Origin: Sorangium cellulosum
GTDB taxonomy: Bacteria; Myxococcota_A; Polyangia; Polyangiales; Polyangiaceae
Length of the DNA stretch: 64,000 bases
NCBI RefSeq assembly: GCF_002950945.1
Contig: NZ_CP012673.1
Coordinates: 10,554,501-10,618,500, forward strand
Direction of reading: 5' to 3'
Position numbers and translations under genes: made by a program. Positions within the stretch are counted from its first letter, which is position 1; every line of letters starts with the position of its first letter. A model generated the notes under the pieces. The model saw only the letters and a list, made by a program, of their open reading frames with translations, was not told the DNA's origin and ran no database searches. Shown one piece after another: positions 27,073 to 34,917 of the stretch.

Positions 27073-27474
27073 TAAGTCTCCTTTCAAACGATCGACGTTG
27101 CCACCCGCCGGCCTCCCGCGCCAGGAGCTTTCGCCGTCGGCCGACGCTCGCGACCCGCCAAACCTCCGCGCTGCCCCGCCGCAACGCTCATCTCCCCACG
27201 GCAGGAGGGAGCCGTGCGCCGTGTCATGAGGGCTCACCCCACCGCCGAAAGCCGCCAGCGGCCCCCCGCAAACGCTGCGTGTGACGGCAAGAGCGCGATC
27301 CCTCCAGCGGCTGCACACTCTGGCACAGCCGGCGCCCCCTTCGCCGAAATACGCGGCGTTTTCGTGCGAACCAGCCTGGCCTGGCCCTTGCTTATGGCCG
27401 TGCACGAGCCTGGGTCATCCCAGCGCGCGCCAGCGCAGGCATGACGCCCTGTGTCTCGTCTCAACGAGGTGACC
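27073..27474. other. Divergent intergenic region
   Basis: 402 bp separating the eight-cysteine gene and the beta-propeller gene. It holds a sigma-54-like element on the plus strand (separate entry). No coding frame with protein-like composition was found. Confidence 0.4.
27377..27393 (+). promoter_or_regulatory. Candidate sigma-54 promoter
   Basis: TGGCCTGGCCCTTGCTT has GG and GC separated by 10 nt and a perfect TTGC at -12, close to the TGGCAC-N5-TTGCA consensus. It is 82 nt upstream of the ATG at 27475. In a GC-rich genome such matches arise by chance, so this remains a candidate. Confidence 0.35.
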
Positions 27475-30400
27475 ATGACCTTTCTATCGAGAACTTGCGC
27501 CAGCTGGCTCGTCCTCGCGACGTCCGCGGCTTCGGCCGGACTCATCGGCTGCCAGATAGGCTCGACGACGGGGTCCTCTTCTCAGCCCGACGACCCTCAG
27601 CCTCCTGGGCAGACCGATTTCATCTCTGGCAATCCGAACGGCGGCTCCGGGAGAGACTCCGCGGAGGGCGACGGCGCCGGCGTGCCGGGCGGCGCCAGCG
27701 CCGGCACGGGAGGCGACCCCGCCCAGGACGCCGACGGCGGCGGCGAGGCGGAGCGCGCCATCACCGAGGCCGACATCATCCAGGTCCACGGCGGCAAGCT
27801 CTACGCGCTCTCGCAGTACTCGGGGCTCAGCATCATCGATATCTCCCGGCGCGACCGGCTGAACCTCCTCGGGCGCTACCAGGCGACCGGGATGCCGTTC
27901 GAGATGTACCTGCGCGACGGCGTCGTCTACGCCATGTTCTCGTCGTGGGGGTCGTACCTCTACGACGCCGACAGCGGCAGCTACACCTACGTGCAGACGA
28001 GCCGCATCGAGGCGCTCGACGTCTCCGAGCCGTCCGACATCCGGAAGATCGGCTCGTTCGACCTGCCGGGATCCATCTCCGACTCGCGCGTCGTGGGCGA
28101 CGTGCTCTATGCGGTCACCTTCGAGAACGGCGCCTGCTGGGGGTGCGCCAGCGCGCCGAACACCACCATCACCTCCCTGGCCGTCGGCGACCCCGCCGAC
28201 ATCCAGGTCGTCGATCAGCTGAGCTACGGCGACCCGGACGCCAACAGCTACGGGTGGCGCCGCAGCGTGAGCGTCACCCAGGACCGCATGTATGTCGCCG
28301 GCATCGAGTGGAACGGGACCGACGAGGGACACTCCACCATCCAGGTCATCGACATCTCCGACCCGGACGGCGACCTCGAGGAGGGCGCGGTCGTCGAGGC
28401 CGTCGGCCAGATCCAGAGCCGCTGGCAGATGGACGAGCACGAGGGCGTCCTCCGCGTCATCAGCCAGCCTGGCATCTGGCGGACCGACGCGCTGCCCGGC
28501 GTCCAGACGTTCGCCGTCACGTCATCGGAGGAGATCACGCCCCTCGGCTACACCGAGCTCGTGCTGCCCCGGCCCGAGACGCTGCGCTCCGTCCGCTTCG
28601 ACGGCGCGAAGGCCTACGCGATCACCGCGGAGCAGACCGACCCGCTGTTCACCATCGACCTCAGCGACCCTGCCAATCCCGCCCAGCTCGGCGAGCTCGA
28701 GATGCCCGGCTGGGTCTATCACATGGAGCCGCGCGGCGACCGCCTGCTCGCGCTCGGGTTCGACAACACCGCCGCGGGAGGCGCGCTCCACGTCTCGCTC
28801 TTCGACGTCTCCGATCTCGCGCACCCCACGATGCTGGAGCGCGTCCACTTCGGCGGCGACTGGGCGAGCTTCGCCGAGGATCAGGACCGCATCCACAAGG
28901 CGTTCACCATCCTGGACGACCTCGGGACCATCCTCGTGCCGTACAGCGGCTGGGAGTACACCGACGACACGTACGGCTGCGGCTCGTACACGAGCGGTAT
29001 CCAGCTCATCGACTTCGACCTCGCGGGCGGCACGCTCACGAAGCGCGGCGCCGCGTCCGCGCGCGGCCAGGCGCGGCGCGCCTTCGTCCACGACGAGCGG
29101 CTCTTCGCCGTCTCCGACGAGGAGGTCGCGACCTTCACCATCAGCGACCGCGACGCGCCGGCCGAGGTCGCCGATCTCGCCCTCGCCACGATCGTCAACA
29201 ACACCGTCGTGACCGGCGACCTCGTGGTCCGCCTGAGCGCGGACTGGTGGACCAGCAGCGCAGAGCTCGAGATCGTGTCCGCCGCGGATCCCACGCGCGC
29301 CGAGCCGATCAGCCAGTTCGACCTCTCGACGTTGTCCGCCGAGGAGCCGGGGAGCTGCTACGGCAGCGGCCTCGGCAACGCGCGCCTCTTCGCGCACGGG
29401 CAGTACGTCTACGTGCTCTGGCCCTCGTCCGAGTGGACGAAGACACGTGTCGCGGTCATCGACCTCAGGGACCCGGCGAACCCCCGCATCGCGAGCCAGA
29501 AGGAGCTGCCGATCGGCGGCAACGCGCTCTACTACTACGGGTACTACGGCCGCGTCGTCGGCGCCGGCGACTCGGTGGTCCAGGCGGGCAGCACCATCGT
29601 CCTCCGCTCCGCCACCGACGAGTACTACTATTACGACGACGGCAGCGTCGGGCCGCTTTCGCACGAGGCGTCGCTCGAGATCATCGACCTGTCCAACCCG
29701 CGGAGCCCGGCGCACCGCTCGGTCGCCCTGCCCGAGGGCGCCGGCCACACGGGTCTCCAGCTCGACGGCACGACCGTGCTCACCTCGCACTGGGTGCCGC
29801 TGCCCGACGACCCCTCCCGGGCGCGCTTCTACTTCGACCGCATCGACGTCTCGGACCCGTCCTCGCCGGTGGTGCGGGCGCCGGTCAACATCCCCGGCTC
29901 GCTGCTCACCTTCGACTCCGGCTCGAGCCGGCTGCTCTCGATGGATTACGAGACGGTCGAGTTCGAGGCGACGAGCTACGAGGCGTGTTACAGCTCGTTC
30001 CCCTATGACGCCCAGTTCGTGCCGGTGAACGGCGAGGACTGGTCGGGGCCGGGCCGCTGCGTGGGGACGCACCGCACGCTCAAGCTCGTCGACGTCGGCG
30101 ACACGACCGCGCGCCTCCGCGACGAGAGCCCGATCGCCGACGCCGTGGCGATCTCGCAGGCGTTCATCGGCGACGGCCGCGCCTTCATGTACACCTACGG
30201 CAGCGGCTGGGGCGTGGCCGAGGGTGACGGCGTCGCCTCGTATGGGCCCGGGCTCCTCGTGGCCGGCGGGCTCGCGGAGGGCCGCATCCGCGTCGCGACG
30301 CAGACCAGCGCGGAAATCGGCCAGGGCCAGCCGCTCCTCGCGGACGGGACGCGCCTCATCCTCTCCACGTACAACCCGCCCGCGATCGCCGTCCTCGACG

Positions 30401-30534
30401 CGGCGGATCTCGACGAGCTGACGTTCGAGCGGAAGGGCGAGCTCTCGTCGTACGCCCACCAGGTGACGCTCGCCGGCGACCGCGCGCTCTGCGCCCTCGG
30501 GCACTACGGCCTCGACGTGGTCGACCTCCGCTGA
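27475..30534 (+). CDS. Beta-propeller domain lipoprotein
   Basis: 1019 residues from the ATG preceded by GAGGTG. The lipoprotein signal (TFLSRTCASWLVLATSAASAG, lipobox LIGC) is followed by a Ser/Gly/Pro/Asp-rich linker, then a large secreted beta-propeller (Beta_propel type) from ~90 on. Repeated blade-like patterns run through the protein: VHGGKLYALSQYSGLSIIDIS, AYAITAEQTDPLFTIDLSDP, RLLALGFDNTAAGG, VYVLWPSSEW, HTGLQLDGTTVLTSHW, ALGHYGLDVVDLR. Such proteins are thought to sit on the cell surface in binding roles; no catalytic motif is evident. A stem-loop after the stop probably ends the transcript. Confidence 0.85.
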   Translation: MTFLSRTCASWLVLATSAASAGLIGCQIGSTTGSSSQPDDPQPPGQTDFISGNPNGGSGRDSAEGDGAGVPGGASAGTGGDPAQDADGGGEAERAITEADIIQVHGGKLYALSQYSGLSIIDISRRDRLNLLGRYQATGMPFEMYLRDGVVYAMFSSWGSYLYDADSGSYTYVQTSRIEALDVSEPSDIRKIGSFDLPGSISDSRVVGDVLYAVTFENGACWGCASAPNTTITSLAVGDPADIQVVDQLSYGDPDANSYGWRRSVSVTQDRMYVAGIEWNGTDEGHSTIQVIDISDPDGDLEEGAVVEAVGQIQSRWQMDEHEGVLRVISQPGIWRTDALPGVQTFAVTSSEEITPLGYTELVLPRPETLRSVRFDGAKAYAITAEQTDPLFTIDLSDPANPAQLGELEMPGWVYHMEPRGDRLLALGFDNTAAGGALHVSLFDVSDLAHPTMLERVHFGGDWASFAEDQDRIHKAFTILDDLGTILVPYSGWEYTDDTYGCGSYTSGIQLIDFDLAGGTLTKRGAASARGQARRAFVHDERLFAVSDEEVATFTISDRDAPAEVADLALATIVNNTVVTGDLVVRLSADWWTSSAELEIVSAADPTRAEPISQFDLSTLSAEEPGSCYGSGLGNARLFAHGQYVYVLWPSSEWTKTRVAVIDLRDPANPRIASQKELPIGGNALYYYGYYGRVVGAGDSVVQAGSTIVLRSATDEYYYYDDGSVGPLSHEASLEIIDLSNPRSPAHRSVALPEGAGHTGLQLDGTTVLTSHWVPLPDDPSRARFYFDRIDVSDPSSPVVRAPVNIPGSLLTFDSGSSRLLSMDYETVEFEATSYEACYSSFPYDAQFVPVNGEDWSGPGRCVGTHRTLKLVDVGDTTARLRDESPIADAVAISQAFIGDGRAFMYTYGSGWGVAEGDGVASYGPGLLVAGGLAEGRIRVATQTSAEIGQGQPLLADGTRLILSTYNPPAIAVLDAADLDELTFERKGELSSYAHQVTLAGDRALCALGHYGLDVVDLR

Positions 30535-30549
30535 TCACGGGATCACGCG

Positions 30550-30587
30550 CCGCGCCCTCGCTGCTCCCGCGGGCAGCGAGGGCGCGG
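30550..30587 (+). terminator. Hairpin after the beta-propeller gene
   Basis: A perfect 15-bp stem (CCGCGCCCTCGCTGC / GCAGCGAGGGCGCGG) with an 8-nt loop begins 16 nt past the stop. Lacking a T-run, it is terminator-like but could equally protect the mRNA 3' end. Confidence 0.55.
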
Positions 30588-30632
30588 CCCGGTTGCTCCC
30601 CTGCCCGACCATTCCCCGACGATCAAGGGAAA

Positions 30633-30812
30633 GTGCCGGACGTGCAGCTCGCGCGCACGTTCGTGATCGGGCTCATGGAGAGCACACGCCCCGGGTCGCT
30701 CGGCGGCCTGCTCCTCATGGTGACGTGCCTGCTCTCGGCCGTGGGCGTCCTGCGCGCCGGCCGGGCGCAGGCGGAGCGGGGCGGCGCGCTGCGCGACGCG
30801 CCGCCGCGGTGA
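30633..30812 (+). CDS. Possible small membrane protein
   Basis: 59 codons from a GTG: one hydrophobic segment (SLGGLLLMVTCLLSAVGVL, ~23-41) between a polar N-terminus and a basic tail. It is followed 60 nt later by the tail-anchored protein gene. Coding support is only the hydrophobicity pattern and the lack of a better candidate, so it may be spurious. Confidence 0.35.
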   Translation: MPDVQLARTFVIGLMESTRPGSLGGLLLMVTCLLSAVGVLRAGRAQAERGGALRDAPPR

Positions 30813-30874
30813 GGGCGCGGCGCGCCCGGCGCCGGCCCTTGGCGCCGGCGCGCGGCTGCGGCACGACAGGGTCC

Positions 30875-31384
30875 ATGGGCAGAGCCGAGCTCGGGCAGCT
30901 GGTCGATCGCGAGGGACTCGACGCCTCGAGCGGGTCGCGGGGCCGCCTCTCGATCGCGGTGCCGGCGGCGTGGGCGCGCGACGGCGCGGACATCGAGATC
31001 ACCGTGCCCCCCCGCGTCTCGTGCGATCGCTGCGACGGCGGCGGCTGCGACGGCTGCGCCCGGAGCGGCGCCCACCGCACCCCGGCCGACGCCGCCGCGC
31101 GCACGCTGCGGCTCCGGCTGCCCGCCGATCTCGCGGACGGCGTGACGCTCCGCCTCGTGCGCCCCTTCGGCGAGCACGCCCCGCTCGATCAGCTGCTCGT
31201 CGAGCTCCGCGCGGACAGCGCGGCGTCCCCTGGCGTGCGCCGCGTCGCGCCGCCCCCCGCGGACGCGCTCGCGCGCTCCTCCACGGCGGGCGTGCGCGCG
31301 CTCGGCGCGCAGCTCAGCACGCCCGTCGTGCTCGCTGCGCTCGCGGCGGTCGCGACGATCCTCGGGCTGCTGCTCGGGCGTTGA
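30875..31384 (+). CDS. Tail-anchored protein with DnaJ-like Cys motif
   Basis: 169 residues from the ATG giving MGRAELGQLV. Residues ~24-110 look like a reduced DnaJ C-terminal region: a beta part (GRLSIAVPAAW...IEITVPP), then a CxxCxGGGCxxC cluster (Cys50, 53, 58, 61), then LRLRLPADLADGVTLRLVRPFG, much like the DnaJ substrate-binding strand. A linker and a C-terminal hydrophobic tail (VVLAALAAVATILGLLLG) follow, implying tail-anchoring in the membrane. There is no J-domain (no HPD). It could be a membrane-bound zinc-stabilised adaptor (inference); no close family is recognised. Confidence 0.7.
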   Translation: MGRAELGQLVDREGLDASSGSRGRLSIAVPAAWARDGADIEITVPPRVSCDRCDGGGCDGCARSGAHRTPADAAARTLRLRLPADLADGVTLRLVRPFGEHAPLDQLLVELRADSAASPGVRRVAPPPADALARSSTAGVRALGAQLSTPVVLAALAAVATILGLLLGR

Positions 31385-31547
31385 GGCGGCGTTGAGGCGC
31401 CGCTCGGGCGGGCGCTCCGGCCGCGGCGGATCCGGGCGAGCGCAGGCCCGCGAGGGCGCTCGCTGCCGTGGGCTGCCCATGCTAGCGAAGGCCCGCGGAC
31501 GCGCGCGGGAGCCCACCGCGCTTCCACGCCCGCAGGAGAGAACGAGA

Positions 31548-32471
31548 ATGAGCCTCAGCGAGCCCATGCGCGCCAGGATCGCGGCGATGATCCGCGACAG
31601 CGACGTCGTCCTGTTCATGAAGGGGACGCGCACCATGCCGCAGTGCGGTTTCTCCGCCACGGTGGTGGGCATCCTCGACGAGCTCCTGCCCGAGTACCAG
31701 ACCGTGGACGTCCTCTCGGATCCCCAGCTGCGCGACGGCATCAAGGAGTTCTCGAGCTGGCCCACGATCCCGCAGCTCTACGTCCGGGGCGAGTTCGTGG
31801 GCGGCTGCGACATCGTGAAGGAGCTGCACGCGACCGGGGAGCTCGTGAAGACGCTCGGGGTCGTGCAGGAGGCGGCGAAGGTGCCCTCGCTGCGCGTGAG
31901 CCAGGCCGCCGCCGCCGCGTTCGCGGCCGCGCGGGAGTCCGACGCCGACTTCGTGCACATCGAGATCGACCCCTCGTACAGCTACGGCCTCTACTTCGGC
32001 CCGCGGCAGGCGGGCGACGTCGAGGTCCAGGCCGGCGGGCTCGTGTTCCTCCTCGACCGCACGAGCGCGCGGCGCGCCGACGGGCTGTCGATCGATTTCG
32101 TGGAGGGCCCCTCGGGCGGCGGCTTCAAGCTGGAGAGCCCGAACGAGCCGCCGAAGGTGAAGCAGCTCTCGCCCGCCGCGCTCAAGGAGATGCTGGACCG
32201 GGGCGAGGCGGTGGAGCTCTTCGACGTGCGGACCGTGCAGGAGCGCGCGATCGCCGCGATCGACAGGGCGCGGCACCTCGACGCGGAGGGGCAGCGGTAC
32301 CTGGAGGGGCTCGACAAGGACACGCGGCTCGTCTTCCACTGCCACCACGGCGGGCGCAGCCAGGCGGCCGCAGAGCACTACCTCGCGAAGGGGTTCAAGG
32401 ACGTCTACAACCTCCAGGGCGGCATCGACGCCTGGTCGCACAGCGTCGATCCCACCGTGCCGCGCTACTGA
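31548..32471 (+). CDS. Monothiol glutaredoxin - A-type-like - rhodanese fusion
   Basis: 307 residues from the ATG after GAGAACGAGA. Domain 1 (~1-105) is a monothiol Grx4-type glutaredoxin: VVLFMKGTRTMPQCGFSATV with the CGFS site, then WPTIPQLYVRGEFVGGCDIV. Domain 2 (~115-200, VHIEIDPSYSYGLYFGP to GGGFKLESPN) is laid out like an A-type (IscA/HesB) Fe-S carrier domain but contains no Cys, so it cannot bind a cluster in the usual way. Domain 3 (~205-307) is a rhodanese with the active-site loop FHCHHGGRSQ and conserved ELFDVR. Monothiol glutaredoxins carry [2Fe-2S] clusters; the fusion probably links cluster trafficking to sulfur transfer (inference). Confidence 0.88.
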   Translation: MSLSEPMRARIAAMIRDSDVVLFMKGTRTMPQCGFSATVVGILDELLPEYQTVDVLSDPQLRDGIKEFSSWPTIPQLYVRGEFVGGCDIVKELHATGELVKTLGVVQEAAKVPSLRVSQAAAAAFAAARESDADFVHIEIDPSYSYGLYFGPRQAGDVEVQAGGLVFLLDRTSARRADGLSIDFVEGPSGGGFKLESPNEPPKVKQLSPAALKEMLDRGEAVELFDVRTVQERAIAAIDRARHLDAEGQRYLEGLDKDTRLVFHCHHGGRSQAAAEHYLAKGFKDVYNLQGGIDAWSHSVDPTVPRY

Positions 32472-32532
32472 CCGCCCCCGCCCGCGCCCACCCCGGGTGA
32501 ACACCTGCTCCCTTCTGGGACGCCCGGGGATC

Positions 32533-33912
32533 ATGTATGCCTTTGGTGTGATAGCCGACGATCAGACGGGGAAGGCCGACGACGCGGTGCGGGTCGTCTC
32601 GGAGCCGCCGGTACCGGGTCTGGTCGTCATCTTCACGCGTGGACAGCCCGCCTGCGCGCCGATCTCTCTCCGGAAAGGCGCGGTGGAGCTCGGGCGCGCG
32701 CCGGCGGAGGATCTCGTGGTCCTCGAGGACGATCAGGTGTCGCGCCGGCACGTCCGGGTGGCGCTCTCGGGTCAGGGCATCGAGGTCCGCGATCTCGGGA
32801 GCAGGAACGGCACCTTCGTCGACGGCAAGCGCGTCCAGCATCATGTCTTCTCGTCGCTGCCGCGCGTGCTCCGGCTCGGGAACACGCTGCTCCGCTTCGC
32901 CGCCGACATCGCGCTGTTCCAGCGGGGCGGCGTGCTGGAGCACGAGGACGGCCTGGTCGGCCCGACGTTGCGGCACGTGCGCGAGAAGGTGATCCGGGCC
33001 GGGGTGCGGGGCGACACGCTGCTGCTCACCGGGCCGAGCGGCGCGGGCAAGGAGCTCGCGGCGCGCGCCTTCCACGCGGCGACCGGGCGCGGCGGCCCCT
33101 TCGTGGCCGTGAACTGCGCCGCCGTCCCGGAGGGCCTGGCCGAGCGGCTGTTCTTCGGGGCGCGCCGCGGGGCGTACTCGGACGCGACCGCCGACGCGGA
33201 GGGCTATGTGCAGGCGGCGCACGGCGGCACGTTGTTCCTCGACGAGATCGCGGAGCTCGAGCCGGCGGTCCAGCCGAAGCTGCTCCGCGTCCTGGAGATG
33301 CGCGAGGTGGTCGCGCTCGGCGACACGCGCCCGCGCAAGGTGGACATCCGCATCTGCGCGGCCACGCTGCGGGATCTGCAGGCCGAGGTCGCCGGCCGCC
33401 GCTTCCGGCAGGACCTGTATTACCGGATCGGCCGGCCCGAGGTGCGGATCCCGCCCCTGATCGAGCGCATCGAGGAGCTGCCCTGGTTCGTCGCGGCGGA
33501 GCTCCAGCGCAGCGGCGCGGGGCTCACGCCGACGGCCCTGTTCCTGGAGGCGTGCGCGGTGCGCCCGTGGCCGGGCAACGTGCGGGAGCTGCTGCGCGAG
33601 GTGCGGCAGGCGGGCCTGTCGGCGGTCGCGGCCGGGCGCGCGGCGGTGGAGGCGCCGGATCTCTCGCCGACCGCAGGCCTCGACATCACCGACGTCCCGG
33701 AGCGCCCGCAGGCGCCGGCCGACCTGCGGCGGGTCGCGATCGAGGCGGTGCTGCGGCGCGAGCAGGGGAACATCACGCGCGCGGCCCGCGCGCTCGGGAT
33801 GCACCGCAGCCAGCTGCGGCGCTGGCTCGCCCGCAACGGCGTCGACGCGGCGGCCCTGGCGGACGCGGGCGTGAGGCGCGCGCCGCCGAAACCTGCCAAG
33901 GAGTCCCGATGA
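32533..33912 (+). CDS. FHA - AAA+ - Fis-type regulator lacking GAFTGA
   Basis: 459 residues from the ATG at 32533 (a GTG at 32497 is possible). The FHA domain (~45-110) has the phosphothreonine-binding outline: VELGRAPAEDLVV, SRRHVRV, SRNGTFVDGKRV. The AAA+ domain (~130-340) has Walker A GPSGAGKE, a Walker B (GTLFLDEIAEL) and arginine-finger region FRQDLYYRI, as in sigma-54 activators. The loop that should read GAFTGA is GARRGAYSDAT, so contact with sigma-54 is doubtful. A Fis-type HTH (GNITRAARALGMHRSQLRRWL) binds DNA. It probably responds to Ser/Thr phosphorylation through the FHA. The stop overlaps the ATG of rraA. Confidence 0.88.
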   Translation: MYAFGVIADDQTGKADDAVRVVSEPPVPGLVVIFTRGQPACAPISLRKGAVELGRAPAEDLVVLEDDQVSRRHVRVALSGQGIEVRDLGSRNGTFVDGKRVQHHVFSSLPRVLRLGNTLLRFAADIALFQRGGVLEHEDGLVGPTLRHVREKVIRAGVRGDTLLLTGPSGAGKELAARAFHAATGRGGPFVAVNCAAVPEGLAERLFFGARRGAYSDATADAEGYVQAAHGGTLFLDEIAELEPAVQPKLLRVLEMREVVALGDTRPRKVDIRICAATLRDLQAEVAGRRFRQDLYYRIGRPEVRIPPLIERIEELPWFVAAELQRSGAGLTPTALFLEACAVRPWPGNVRELLREVRQAGLSAVAAGRAAVEAPDLSPTAGLDITDVPERPQAPADLRRVAIEAVLRREQGNITRAARALGMHRSQLRRWLARNGVDAAALADAGVRRAPPKPAKESR

Positions 33913-34400
33913 CTCGAGAGATCACTTACCGAACCACCGACCTGTGCGATGAGCACCCGGAGGCCGTCCTCGTCTCCGATCCGATCTTCCGCGACTACGG
34001 CGGGGCCCGCCTCTTTCACGGGCGCGTCGTCACGGTCAAGGTCCACGAGGACAACGTGCTCGTCCGCAAGACGCTCGAAGGGCCGGGCGAAGGGCGGGTG
34101 CTGGTCGTGGACGGCGGCGGCTCCCTCCGCTGCGCGCTGCTCGGCGACAACCTCGCCGCCATCGCCCACCAGAACGGCTGGGCCGGCCTGGTCGTGTATG
34201 GCTGCGTTCGCGACACGGAGGCGATCGCCGGCATCCCGATCGGCGTGAAGGCGCTCGCGACCCACCCGCGAAAGAGCGGCAAGCAGGGCGCGGGAGAGCG
34301 CGACATCCCGGTGACGTTCGGCGGGATAACCTATGTTCCAGGCGGATTCGTTTATGCGGATCACGACGGGCTCATCCACATGAAAGAGCCGCTGACCTGA
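33909..34400 (+). CDS. rraA: RraA-family protein (regulator of RNase E or aldolase-like)
   Basis: 163 residues, starting at the ATG overlapping the regulator's stop. Conserved RraA features are present: ITYRTTDLCDEHPEAV, FRDYGGARLFHGRVVTVKV, VVDGGGSLRCALLGDNLA and GLVVYGCVRDTEAI (the G-D...R-x-D signature). RraA binds and inhibits RNase E in gammaproteobacteria, while related members are HMG/CHA aldolases; the short length and conserved motif fit the ribonuclease regulator subfamily. Coupling to an FHA-AAA+ regulator hints at co-control (inference). Confidence 0.88.
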   Translation: MTREITYRTTDLCDEHPEAVLVSDPIFRDYGGARLFHGRVVTVKVHEDNVLVRKTLEGPGEGRVLVVDGGGSLRCALLGDNLAAIAHQNGWAGLVVYGCVRDTEAIAGIPIGVKALATHPRKSGKQGAGERDIPVTFGGITYVPGGFVYADHDGLIHMKEPLT

Positions 34401-34624
34401 GCTGCTGTCGTGGCGTGACGGCCGGTCGAGCGGGGCGAAAGGGCACCGGAGGCGCCATTTCGCCACACCCGGGGACCCACGGTCGCTGCGGATAACTCGC
34501 GGATTGATGGGTTCGTCTCCCGCGAGCACGCGCCGGCGTCGCGCGCCGCGTCGAAGCACACCACCTGGCGCGGCCAATGCATTCTCGCTCGGACCACCAC
34601 ACCTCATAGAAAAGGGAGGCAGGA

Positions 34625-34882
34625 ATGAGCAACATCACGTCCGATCTGAAGAACGAGCTGCAGAACAGCCTGACGTCGCTGCAGACGCTGCGCGACGAGA
34701 TCCGGGTGCGGCTGCACCTGGCCGGCATGGAGGCGAAGGACGCCTGGAGCAAGCTGGAGCCCACGATCCTCGACGCCGAGAAGCTGGCGGGGGACGTCTC
34801 CGAGACCTCGCGGAACGCGCTCCACGACATCCTGCAGAAGCTGAAGGATTTCCGCGCGTCCCTGCCGGAGCGCTCCTCGTAG
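34625..34882 (+). CDS. Small helical coiled-coil protein
   Basis: 85 residues, almost all helical with heptad-like spacing (NITSDLKNELQNSLTSLQTL, AWSKLEPTILDAEKLAGDV). It is charged, with no signal peptide and no Cys. GGGAGGCAGG upstream is a good ribosome-binding site for the ATG. It resembles small apolipoprotein-like or phasin-like helical proteins in composition only. Function is unknown. Confidence 0.7.
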   Translation: MSNITSDLKNELQNSLTSLQTLRDEIRVRLHLAGMEAKDAWSKLEPTILDAEKLAGDVSETSRNALHDILQKLKDFRASLPERSS

Positions 34883-34917
34883 TCGGGCGTGCCCGCGCGT
34901 TGTGGCGGCGGCCGGGG

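Noticed and set aside
27317..27332. TGGCACAGCCGGCGCC as a second sigma-54 promoter
   Set aside because: Has the GG-N10-GC spacing but a poor -12 element; the site at 27377 is better.
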